DNA from: DATFPQ01 sp035264765
Lineage (GTDB): Bacteria > Actinomycetota > Actinomycetes > Actinomycetales > Angustibacteraceae
Reading direction: 5' to 3'
Assembly (NCBI GenBank): GCA_035264765.1
Contig: DATFPQ010000208.1
Span: forward strand, 1 to 25,541
DNA length: 25,541 bases
Part shown: positions 1 to 6,525 of the stretch, one piece after another
How the letters are laid out: the number at the start of each line of letters is the position of its first letter
Position numbering within the stretch: the stretch's first letter is position 1
The notes under the pieces: generated by a model
The model's database searches: none
What the model saw: the letters and a program-made list of their open reading frames with translations, nothing else
What the model was told of the DNA's origin: nothing
Program-made: the position numbers and the translations under genes

Positions 1-390
1 TTCCAGCTGTTCCGGATCCTGCACGAGATCGTCCAGGGCGACGCCCTCTCCCCCGCGTCCGGCATCAACTTCATGCTCGACCAGTGCCACAACATCGAGG
101 AGAAGATCCCGGCGGTGATCCGCTCGGTGATGAACGTCCAGGAGGCGACCGCCAAGGCGCTGCTCGTGGACACCGACGCACTCACCGCGGCACAGCAGGC
201 CGGTGACGTGCTGACGGCCAACGCCGTGCTGATGGACGCCTACAACACCGACGTCCGGCCGCTGCTGCGCGAGCTGCGCGCGGACATGGGACTGGACCCC
301 GACCCGGTCGCGGCGTACCGCCGGTCCGGCTACGCGGAGAAGATCCGCGCCGAGCGCCAGGGCGGTCAGCAGGCCGGCTGGGGCGCCTGA
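1..390 (+). CDS. rhaI: L-rhamnose isomerase, C-terminal part (5' end outside window)
   Basis: Only the last 129 codons are present; the frame is open to the left edge, so the start lies outside. The enzyme interconverts L-rhamnose and L-rhamnulose in the cytoplasm, the first committed step of rhamnose catabolism, on a xylose-isomerase-type TIM barrel. The segment FMLDQCHNIEEKIPAVIRS (about codons 24-42), then SVMNVQEATAKALLVD and VLMDAYNTDVRPLLRELR, is the characteristic C-terminal part of the Gram-positive/rhizobial RhaI family, which ends in a DPVAAYRRSGYAEKI-like helix as here. The stop is TGA at 388-390. No clear terminator follows. The expected partners, rhamnulokinase and aldolase, are not downstream, so they may lie to the left. 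Family assignment is by recognised sequence pattern and is firm; the ATG at 73 is internal and is not the start. Confidence 0.9.
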   Translation, partial: FQLFRILHEIVQGDALSPASGINFMLDQCHNIEEKIPAVIRSVMNVQEATAKALLVDTDALTAAQQAGDVLTANAVLMDAYNTDVRPLLRELRADMGLDPDPVAAYRRSGYAEKIRAERQGGQQAGWGA

Positions 391-952
391 GCCGCACAGA
401 ACCGGCCATCTCCAGACGACGCTCCGCCATAACTGCGAGTGACCGAGGGTCGCCTATCACCCGACGCGGGGGCGTGGAGCGCGTGGGACGCCGCCGAACG
501 ACGGGTCTTCGCGTCCGGGCCGTGGCGACCCGCAGTCGCCGGTCTGGCCCGTGCCGCGCTGTATGGATGACGGCCTCTGTGGATGACGGACGAGCGGCTA
601 AGGGCTGAGCGTCCAAGCGCTGGGCATCGAAGGCGCCAGCCAGTGAGCCTACGCGAGAACCGGTTGCGCCGCAGGCCTTTGCGCGCTGGGACGGCTTCTT
701 GACACGGATCTGCCGACGTTGGCCCGAACGGCGTACTGCCCGTTGACGCGCAGCAAGCGCAATCCTACGTTGGCTCCGAGTTCAACGTCTTCACCCGGCA
801 CCCCCGCAGTACGAGCAGGGCGGTCGATCCGTCCGCCCGTTCCGTCTTCCCCGGTACCGGACAACCTCGCCCGCGGGGGCGGTGTCGACATGTCCTTCGT
901 CGCGTCCGCGGTTCTGCATGCCTCGATGTTCCGCAGGCCTTTCGAAGGAGCA
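391..952. other. Gene-poor leader region between rhaI and the secreted-protein operon
   Basis: I see no convincing gene in these 562 bases; open frames on both strands lack family similarity and good ribosome binding sites. It holds a possible two-tier hairpin at 517-550 (inner arms GGCGAC 524-529 and GTCGCC 535-540, outer arms 517-521 and 546-550), a 10-bp direct repeat TGGATGACGG at 564-573 and 580-589, and a 12-bp direct repeat CCGCAGGCCTTT at 669-680 and 931-942. A TTGACA hexamer at 699-704 could be a -35 box but has no good -10 at normal spacing. The promoter of the 953 operon probably lies here. Confidence 0.5.
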
Positions 953-1486
953 ATGATGATCCAGGTCCGTAGTGCCGGACTCCGCGGTGCAGGTGGACTG
1001 CCAGCCGTGATCCTGGCGACGGCCGTGGCTGCCTCGGTCGCGGTCGCCCCCTCGGCCTCCGCCGCGAGTGGCAGGAGCTTCAACGACGCCAAGGTAGTGA
1101 TCCGCGGCGGCAACAGCGTGTCGGTGGCCACGTGCGTCAACTGGGCGCAGGACTGGGGCCGCCTGAGCGCCGAGCAGAGGAAGCGGCACGACAAGAGGCG
1201 CGTCGTGCAGTCCAACGAGTGCGACAACACCGCGGATGCTCAGGGTGGCTCGGTCGACCTCACCAAGGTGCAGGTCACCGTCGACCAGGCCGGCCAGCGC
1301 CGGTTCAGCAAGAACTCGGCCACTGTGACGATCAGCGGCGGGGACGCCGTGGCCGTCGCCGCCTGCCTCAACGTCCTCAAGGCGACCGCCAGCGCGGAGC
1401 AGACCAACACCTGCACGAACACCGCCATCTCCACGGGCGGGAACGTCACGCTGGAGAACACCGACATCACGATCATCCAGGGCTAG
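953..1486 (+). CDS. Exported protein with two cysteine-paired repeats (unknown family)
   Basis: I do not recognise this 177-aa protein as a named family. Residues 1 to about 37 form a Sec signal peptide ending in SASA. The mature part has two copies of one unit (about 46-110 and 123-175). Each unit has a beta-strand-like stretch ending in a GG[ND] turn, an alternating small/hydrophobic run into the first Cys, a polar linker, an N-x-C segment with the second Cys, then GG and a final strand (VDLTKVQVTV, VTLENTDITI). Cysteines are at 61/90 and 138/154, which suggests one disulfide per unit. AAGGAG at 945-950 precedes two ATGs; 953 is 2 nt away and 956 is 5 nt away, so the true start may be 956. 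In-frame upstream starts (890, 719) lack good binding sites. It is first in an operon with an RTX protein and a four-repeat relative. A wall, matrix or spore-surface role is inference. Confidence 0.75.
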   Translation: MMIQVRSAGLRGAGGLPAVILATAVAASVAVAPSASAASGRSFNDAKVVIRGGNSVSVATCVNWAQDWGRLSAEQRKRHDKRRVVQSNECDNTADAQGGSVDLTKVQVTVDQAGQRRFSKNSATVTISGGDAVAVAACLNVLKATASAEQTNTCTNTAISTGGNVTLENTDITIIQG

Positions 1487-1516
1487 CACCACCCCTCCAG
1501 GAACGGGGCTTCGGTG

Positions 1517-2071
1517 ATGATGAACCGCAGGGCAGCCTGCCTGCTGCTGCTGGCCGCCCTGCCCGTGGCCGGGTCGTCGACCGCGGCCGTCGCCGCGCCC
1601 GCCGCGGCGGCGGCGTGCACTCGGACGGGGACGAGCGGGGACGACGTGCTGCGCGGCACCCGGGAGAGGGACGTCCTGTGCGGGCTGGCCGGTAGGGACT
1701 CGCTACTGGGCTTGGGCGGGGACGACGAGCTGCGCGGTGACGCCGGCAACGACCGCCTCCGCGGAGGCGGCGGTGACGACGTCCTGCTCGGTGGCACCGG
1801 GAGGGACGTGCTGAACGGTGGGGTCGGCGACGATGCGATGCGGGGCGGTTCCGGGCGAGACCTGCTGACGGGCGGTCCCGGCGACGACACGCTGAGCGGT
1901 GGCCCGGGAGACGACCTGCTGGTGGACACGTCCGGCAACGACGTCCTCAACGGCGGCAGCGGTACGGGCGATGTCTGTATCGGACAGGAGTCGACGCGGT
2001 TCGCCGGCTGCGAGCGAGTCGTCGGGCCAGACCCCACGACACCGCCCGCTTCCCCACGAGGTACGGCATGA
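1517..2071 (+). CDS. Small exported RTX-like calcium-binding beta-roll protein
   Basis: The 184-aa product has a signal peptide (hydrophobic core about 7-28, Ala-rich cleavage region about 28-33), followed by about 12 consecutive nine-residue repeats of the GGxGxDxLx type from residue 38 to about 147, for example GGPGDDTLS and GGSGRDLLT. Such hemolysin-type repeats bind Ca2+ between turns and fold into a parallel beta-roll outside the cell. A short cap with two cysteines (154 and 165, DVC...AGC) and a Pro/Thr-rich tail follow. It has no toxin, lipase or protease domain and no obvious type I secretion signal, so Sec export of a bare beta-roll is most likely. It starts 30 nt after the preceding stop. 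A GTG at 1514 and a second ATG at 1520 are alternative starts. Its stop overlaps the next start as ATGA, so the two are probably translationally coupled. Confidence 0.85.
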   Translation: MMNRRAACLLLLAALPVAGSSTAAVAAPAAAAACTRTGTSGDDVLRGTRERDVLCGLAGRDSLLGLGGDDELRGDAGNDRLRGGGGDDVLLGGTGRDVLNGGVGDDAMRGGSGRDLLTGGPGDDTLSGGPGDDLLVDTSGNDVLNGGSGTGDVCIGQESTRFAGCERVVGPDPTTPPASPRGTA

Positions 2072-2946
2072 CAATCTTTGGCCGCCCGCGCGCGTGCCGC
2101 GTGGCACTCACGACGGCGGCCTTGGTGGCGCTGAATCTCCTGGGCTTCAGCGCCGCCGCTCCGCCAGTCCAGGCCAGCGGCCACCAGGCGGCCCCCACCG
2201 CGCCCGGGGGCTCGATCGACCTGCGCGGCGGTGACGCCAGCGCGTCGCTGGTGTGCGGCAACGTGGCCGACGCCCAGGCCTATGCGGAAGCGCACCACCT
2301 CCTGATCCAGCGGAACGACTGTCACCCGGAGGCCACAGGTGGCGACATCGAGCTGCACGACGTGCAGATCTCGATCCGAGCGGACGCTGTGCACGCCAGC
2401 GACGACAACCAGTCGCTGGCGGAGCTGGCAACATCCGGCGGGACGGCGACGTCGCAGACGACATGCGTCAGCACCGGAGCCCGGTCCGGGCGTGGCTCGG
2501 CACGGAACCACTGCTGGTCGCGCGCAAGGGGTGGGCGGCTCGAGCTCCGCGACGTCACGTTCGTGAGCCACCAGGCGCGCGGAGAGACCCGAAAGCTGGT
2601 GCGGAGCCTGTTCATGCGTGGGACCGAGGGGCGAGTTCGCACCCGCTGCGGTCGGCAGGAGCCGACGGGACAGGACCCGCGTGACGACTGCCTCGCCGAG
2701 GGAGTCGGCGGTGTGATGGACCTGCGCTCCGTCGACGTCACCCGAGCCGACGGCACGGTCAGCAGCAACGTGCGCGTCAGCGTGCGGGGTGGCAATGCCG
2801 ACGCATCGGTCTACTGCTTCAACGTCGTCCGGCCCGGCACCCAGGCCCGGCAGAGCAACACCTGCTCGGCGACCTCACGCGGTGGCCAGGCGACCCTGCG
2901 CCACGTCACCATCCACGTCTACGCGCAGTCAGGCGCGTCACGATGA
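2068..2946 (+). CDS. Exported protein with four cysteine-paired repeats, relative of the 953-1486 product
   Basis: The 292-aa product has a signal peptide (hydrophobic core about 12-30, cleavage near VQASG at 34-38) and then four units, roughly 49-103, 118-165, 182-225 and 233-285. Each repeats the pattern of the first gene of the operon: RGG[ND]A-type turn, Cys, linker, Cys, then a GG turn and a strand such as GGDIELHDVQISI or GGQATLRHVTIHV. Mature cysteines fall in four pairs (63/85, 133/149, 194/208, 250/266), spaced 14-22 residues apart. Units 1 and 4 are closest to the units of the 953 protein; units 2 and 3 are more diverged and richer in Arg. GAGG at 2058-2061 sits 6 nt before the ATG, which overlaps the RTX stop. 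I know no function; a structural extracellular role is inferred from export, repeats and the beta-roll neighbour. Confidence 0.75.
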   Translation: MTIFGRPRACRVALTTAALVALNLLGFSAAAPPVQASGHQAAPTAPGGSIDLRGGDASASLVCGNVADAQAYAEAHHLLIQRNDCHPEATGGDIELHDVQISIRADAVHASDDNQSLAELATSGGTATSQTTCVSTGARSGRGSARNHCWSRARGGRLELRDVTFVSHQARGETRKLVRSLFMRGTEGRVRTRCGRQEPTGQDPRDDCLAEGVGGVMDLRSVDVTRADGTVSSNVRVSVRGGNADASVYCFNVVRPGTQARQSNTCSATSRGGQATLRHVTIHVYAQSGASR

Positions 2947-2967
2947 GGCGCTGGTCGCCGGGCCGGC

Positions 2968-3004
2968 CACGGAGCGGCGGGCCGTCCAGGCCCGCCGCTC
3001 CGTG
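2968..3004. terminator. Perfect 16-bp hairpin between convergent operons
   Basis: Left arm 2968-2983 and right arm 2989-3004 are exact reverse complements (CACGGAGCGGCGGGCC) around the 5-nt loop GTCCA. It sits 22 nt after the stop of the four-repeat secreted protein and 6 nt beyond the stop of the convergent GH36 gene, so it can terminate both. There is no T-tract, as is common for high-GC actinobacterial terminators. Confidence 0.8.
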
Positions 3005-3009
3005 CCGGC

Positions 3010-5169
3010 TCACCGCGGCGTGAGCCGGAGCAGGCGCGCGGAGGGCGCCGCGGGAAGGGTGACCTGCAGGGTCGCCTCGTCCGCGGACCACTTGGCCTCG
3101 ACCGGCTCGCCGGCGGGGTAGAGCGTCTCGACCCCGACGTCCTTGCCACGCAAGGTCGGCAGGCTCAGGGACGCGGAGTCCTCGCCGCGTCGCCGCCAGA
3201 CCTGCAGCAGGATCCCCTCGTCGTCGGCCAGGCCCACGGAGCACCACGGGTCGTACCAGCCGGGTAGTCCCAGCGGCCAGACCCCGGTGGCCGATGGGAT
3301 CCGGTGCCGAATCTGCTTGTAGACCTCGATGCCCTCGGCCATGTGCGTCAGCTCGGCGTCGTCCAGGACGTCCAGCCGTCCGGACAGGTGGATCCGCCCG
3401 AGCAGCGCGTTCACCATGGTGATCACATTGACGTCCGCCGACCACTCCGGCTGCGGGTAGGCCCACACCGCCGACTGCTCCGGCGCGAGCGACGCCGGAG
3501 CGGCGGCGGAGATGGGCACGTACAGCAGCGGGTCGGTCTGGTCGCTGGTGGACTGCAGGCTCATCCGGGCCAGCTGGCTGTAGTCGACCCGCATCCCACC
3601 CGACGAGCAGTTCTCGATCACCAGGTCTGGGTGCCGGACGAACAGGGAGTCCAGCCACGCGGTGTAGGCGCGGTTGTGCCCGAGCAGTCCCGCGCCCGGA
3701 GCCAGGCCGCCGACGTCGGTTCCGTGGCCGATGTTGATGTTGTAGTCGAACTTGAAGTAGCCCACACCGAACTGGGTGATCAGTCGGTCCACCGTCTCGT
3801 TCAGGTGCTTGACCACCTCGGGGTGGCGGAAGTCGAGCTGGTAGCGGCCGTTCTCGGCGATCGGGATCCCGTCACGGCAGAACAGGGCCTCGGCGGGGAG
3901 CCGGTCGACGAGCGGGCTGTTCACGCCGACCACCTCGGGCTCCAGCCACAGCCCCGGAACCATCCCCGCGGCTGTGATGGCGTTGGTGACCTCCTCCAGC
4001 CCGCCCGGGAACCGGGTGGTCGAAGGGAGCCACTCGCCCACCGAGGACCACCAGCCGGGCTCGTCGGAGTACCACCCGGCATCGATGACGAAGTACTCCG
4101 CGCCGGCCCGCTGCGCCGCCTGCACGAGGGGCAGCAGCTTCTCGGTCGTCGGGTCGCCCATCAGGCAGTTCATGTAGTCGTTGAAGATGACCGGGCAGCG
4201 CTCGTCGTCCGCGTTCGGACGCCGGATCAGCCGGCGGTACCGGGTCATCTCGGCCAGCGCACCCTCCAGGCCGCTCGTGGAAGCCGCCAGGCCGACCGGC
4301 ACCGTGGTGAAGGCCTCGCCCGGGGCAAGCACCTGCTCCCACTGGTGGTCCGTCGCGGTCGGACCGCTGAGGCCCACGTACAGCCGGCCGGCGCGGTCCA
4401 GCGCCTGCCACTGCCAGGCCCCGTTGTGCTCGACCTGCCAGGTCCACGACGCGCCGGTCTCGGTGTCGGTCACCGCGCCCACGGGCAGGTAGTCACCGGT
4501 CGACCAGCTACCGAACCCCCGGACCCCGAACGATCCCATCGAGGAGTCGTTGCCCTCACCGACCCAGCCGATCCCCACGACCCCCGCTTGCTCCAGAGTC
4601 AGCCGCTGCCAACGGAACTCGGCGAACCAGGCGTTGCGCGCCACGGTCAGCTCCAGCCGCTCCGGATCCTCCAGGATGTCCGAGTCGACGAAGCCGGTCA
4701 GCGACAACGACGAGACGAACCGCAGCGTCACCGGCGCCTCGCCTGCGTTGGACACGACCGTGCTGGCCCGGAACGCATCGGCACCCGCGCGGTGCTCGAA
4801 CCGGCTGGTCACCTCCAGGCCGCTGACCGGGTCCCGCTGCACCACCACCAGGGCCGAGACGCCGCCCTCGTCGACCTCCTCGTGGCGCACGTACCGCAGT
4901 CGGGACGACGCCAGGTACCGGCGGTGGTGGGCGTTCGGGCTGGTCCCCGTGCGGCCCTCCGAGTCGATGGACAGCTCCACCAGCGGGGCCGCGTACCGGA
5001 AGTCCGGGTCCGGCCGGTCCCCGTCGGAGCCGACAGTCCCGGCGTCCACGCCGACCAGGCGCACCGGCGAGTCGGGGAAGTAGGCCAGCCGGAGCTCGGC
5101 TGAACCGAACCGCCATCCGATCCGCTCGGTCTGCGGCGGGGCGTCGGCAGTCGCCTTGCTGTCGGTCAT
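3010..5169 (-). CDS. GH36-family alpha-galactosidase-like glycoside hydrolase, atypical
   Basis: The 719-aa protein has the family 36 layout: N-terminal beta-sandwich (about 20-300), catalytic TIM barrel (about 320-620) and C-terminal beta domain. Visible barrel motifs are YFVIDAGWY (359-367), GEW...RFPGGL, GLWLEPEVVG (406-415), YFKFDYN with the expected nucleophile Asp475, ENCSSGG (519-525), and STSD with the expected acid/base Asp543. Most family members have KWDxNR at the nucleophile; here it is KFDYNIN, so linkage or leaving-group preference may differ from a plain alpha-galactosidase (inference). No signal peptide is seen, so it is probably cytoplasmic and acts on imported oligosaccharides. 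The start at 5169 is chosen for AAGGAG 8 nt upstream; it overlaps the stop of the beta-propeller gene as ATGA. It is the last gene of the operon and ends before the hairpin at 2968-3004. Confidence 0.85.
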   Translation of the reverse strand: MTDSKATADAPPQTERIGWRFGSAELRLAYFPDSPVRLVGVDAGTVGSDGDRPDPDFRYAAPLVELSIDSEGRTGTSPNAHHRRYLASSRLRYVRHEEVDEGGVSALVVVQRDPVSGLEVTSRFEHRAGADAFRASTVVSNAGEAPVTLRFVSSLSLTGFVDSDILEDPERLELTVARNAWFAEFRWQRLTLEQAGVVGIGWVGEGNDSSMGSFGVRGFGSWSTGDYLPVGAVTDTETGASWTWQVEHNGAWQWQALDRAGRLYVGLSGPTATDHQWEQVLAPGEAFTTVPVGLAASTSGLEGALAEMTRYRRLIRRPNADDERCPVIFNDYMNCLMGDPTTEKLLPLVQAAQRAGAEYFVIDAGWYSDEPGWWSSVGEWLPSTTRFPGGLEEVTNAITAAGMVPGLWLEPEVVGVNSPLVDRLPAEALFCRDGIPIAENGRYQLDFRHPEVVKHLNETVDRLITQFGVGYFKFDYNINIGHGTDVGGLAPGAGLLGHNRAYTAWLDSLFVRHPDLVIENCSSGGMRVDYSQLARMSLQSTSDQTDPLLYVPISAAAPASLAPEQSAVWAYPQPEWSADVNVITMVNALLGRIHLSGRLDVLDDAELTHMAEGIEVYKQIRHRIPSATGVWPLGLPGWYDPWCSVGLADDEGILLQVWRRRGEDSASLSLPTLRGKDVGVETLYPAGEPVEAKWSADEATLQVTLPAAPSARLLRLTPR

Positions 5170-6512
5170 CGGGACGTCTCCTTCTTCGGTGGCTTTTCCG
5201 GGTCGGTTCTCTTGGAAATCGAGCTGGTGCGGTCGAACTGGATGGACAGGCTCCCGGGTGGATGGCTTCCGGAAAGCCGGGCCGGCAGGGCCCGCAGGCG
5301 GTTGCTGGCGGGGTGCCACCGGGCGATGCGCTCGTAGGTCGGCCACTTGACGCCCAGCAGCAGGACGGCGCCGCCCGGGGCCCAGGCCACGTCCGCGGCC
5401 TGGTTCCTGCCGGTGAGCAGCCCCGGCACCTGCCGGCTGCGGCCGCTGGACAGGTCCAGGACGAAGACCCGGCCGGTGTGCGGGTCCGGGCCCGTCCCCG
5501 GAGCGGCAGCGTCCTCCCCCGCCAGCCCGAAGGTGCTCACCGCGAGCCGTGAGCCGTCGGGACTGAACGCCGCCGTGGCCGGCACCGGGTCACTCGGCAG
5601 GGCCAGCGCCCGCTGCCGACCGGTTGCGAGGTCGATCAGTAGGAGCGGACAGTCCGGCGCACAGCCGACCCGGGTCGCCGCCACCGTGCTGTCGGAGACG
5701 GCGAGCACCCGAAGCACCGGGCCGAGCCGACGTCGGACGGCACCACCACGCGGGTCGATGAGCAGCAGGTCACCATCGGAGTGGCTGCGCACGTCCGGCA
5801 CCACCTGGACGACGAGCCCCAGCGGCGTGCTGCGGATCAGCTGGGTGAGCCGAGGCAGCTGCCGCTGCCAGCGAACCGTGCCGCCGGAAGTCACCGAGGC
5901 CAACGTCTCCAGCCCCGCCGAGTCCCGGCGAAGGACCAGGACGTCGCCGTCCTGGGCGGGCTGCACCACGTCGCCGCGTCCCCACGACGTGGCCCGGCCG
6001 GCCCGGTCCAGGCGGAACAACCGACCCGCGCCGACGGAGCCGTCCCGCTCGACGACGACGGCCACCAGGCCCACCGCCGTGCGGGCGACGGACCTGATCT
6101 CGCCGCCGGAAGGCAGTCCGCGCACGGGGGACGCCGAGCCGTCCGAGGGGTCCACGAGGACCGGCCGGTCGCCGCCCGTGAGGATCACGAAGCCGGAGCC
6201 CACGGTGCCCGTGTCCGCCGTGAGCAGCGGTGCGCCGTCGACCTGCGCCGGCCGCGGTGGGACCGGAGGGCTCGGCTCCGGCCCGCTCTGCTGCCGCCAG
6301 GCGGCCAGCCCGAGCAGGGCTGCCAAGGCCGCAGCCAGCAGCAGCCGACCGGTCCACGGGTTGCCCACGGCACGCGCCGGGCCGACCTCCTGGACCTCGA
6401 CCCCGTCGTCCGGAGACCCCCCGCTGATCTGGATGACGACCACTGCCTCCGCGGTGAGTGCCACGCCCACGCCCGAGGTGGAGCGGCCCGGCGCCGCGCC
6501 GGACCCCTCCAC
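5166..6512 (-). CDS. Single-pass membrane protein with extracytoplasmic beta-propeller-like (WD40/TolB-like) domain
   Basis: The 448-aa product has about 50 N-terminal residues without a signal peptide, one transmembrane helix (about 55-72, GRLLLAAALAALLGLAAW), a Pro-rich linker, and a C-terminal domain of repeated beta segments of the type 'LLLIDxxTGRxRxL...AAFSPDGSRLAVS' and 'VFVLDLSSGRSRQV...VAWAPGGAVLLL', typical of WD40/TolB-like propellers. Topology is probably N-in, propeller-out. The GTG start at 6512 has GAGG 7 nt upstream and lies 13 nt after the stop of the substrate-binding protein; the end overlaps the second GH36 start by 4 nt. It is therefore inside the sugar uptake operon, where such a protein is not a standard part. 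Possible roles are glycan binding at the membrane or signal sensing; neither is shown. The protein has no catalytic motif I recognise. Confidence 0.75.
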   Translation of the reverse strand: MEGSGAAPGRSTSGVGVALTAEAVVVIQISGGSPDDGVEVQEVGPARAVGNPWTGRLLLAAALAALLGLAAWRQQSGPEPSPPVPPRPAQVDGAPLLTADTGTVGSGFVILTGGDRPVLVDPSDGSASPVRGLPSGGEIRSVARTAVGLVAVVVERDGSVGAGRLFRLDRAGRATSWGRGDVVQPAQDGDVLVLRRDSAGLETLASVTSGGTVRWQRQLPRLTQLIRSTPLGLVVQVVPDVRSHSDGDLLLIDPRGGAVRRRLGPVLRVLAVSDSTVAATRVGCAPDCPLLLIDLATGRQRALALPSDPVPATAAFSPDGSRLAVSTFGLAGEDAAAPGTGPDPHTGRVFVLDLSSGRSRQVPGLLTGRNQAADVAWAPGGAVLLLGVKWPTYERIARWHPASNRLRALPARLSGSHPPGSLSIQFDRTSSISKRTDPEKPPKKETSR

Positions 6513-6525
6513 CTCGGGACCTCGG

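Noticed and set aside
182..616. Minus-strand frame crossing the rhaI end and the leader
   Set aside because: Overlaps a certain gene, Arg/Pro/Ser-rich composition, no Shine-Dalgarno.
699..704. TTGACA as a sigma-70-like -35 box
   Set aside because: No TANNNT-like -10 at 16-19 nt; kept only as a remark in the leader description.
719..952. N-terminal extension of the first secreted protein from TTG 719 or ATG 890
   Set aside because: It would bury the signal peptide; AAGGAG at 945-950 clearly serves ATG 953 or 956.
1517..2071. RTX toxin or type I secreted enzyme
   Set aside because: Only repeats, a signal peptide and a small cap are present; no catalytic or pore-forming domain and no transporter genes nearby.
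3304..5103. 599-codon plus-strand frame opposite the second GH36 gene
   Set aside because: No recognisable domain, no binding site; the minus strand encodes a complete glycoside hydrolase with catalytic motifs.
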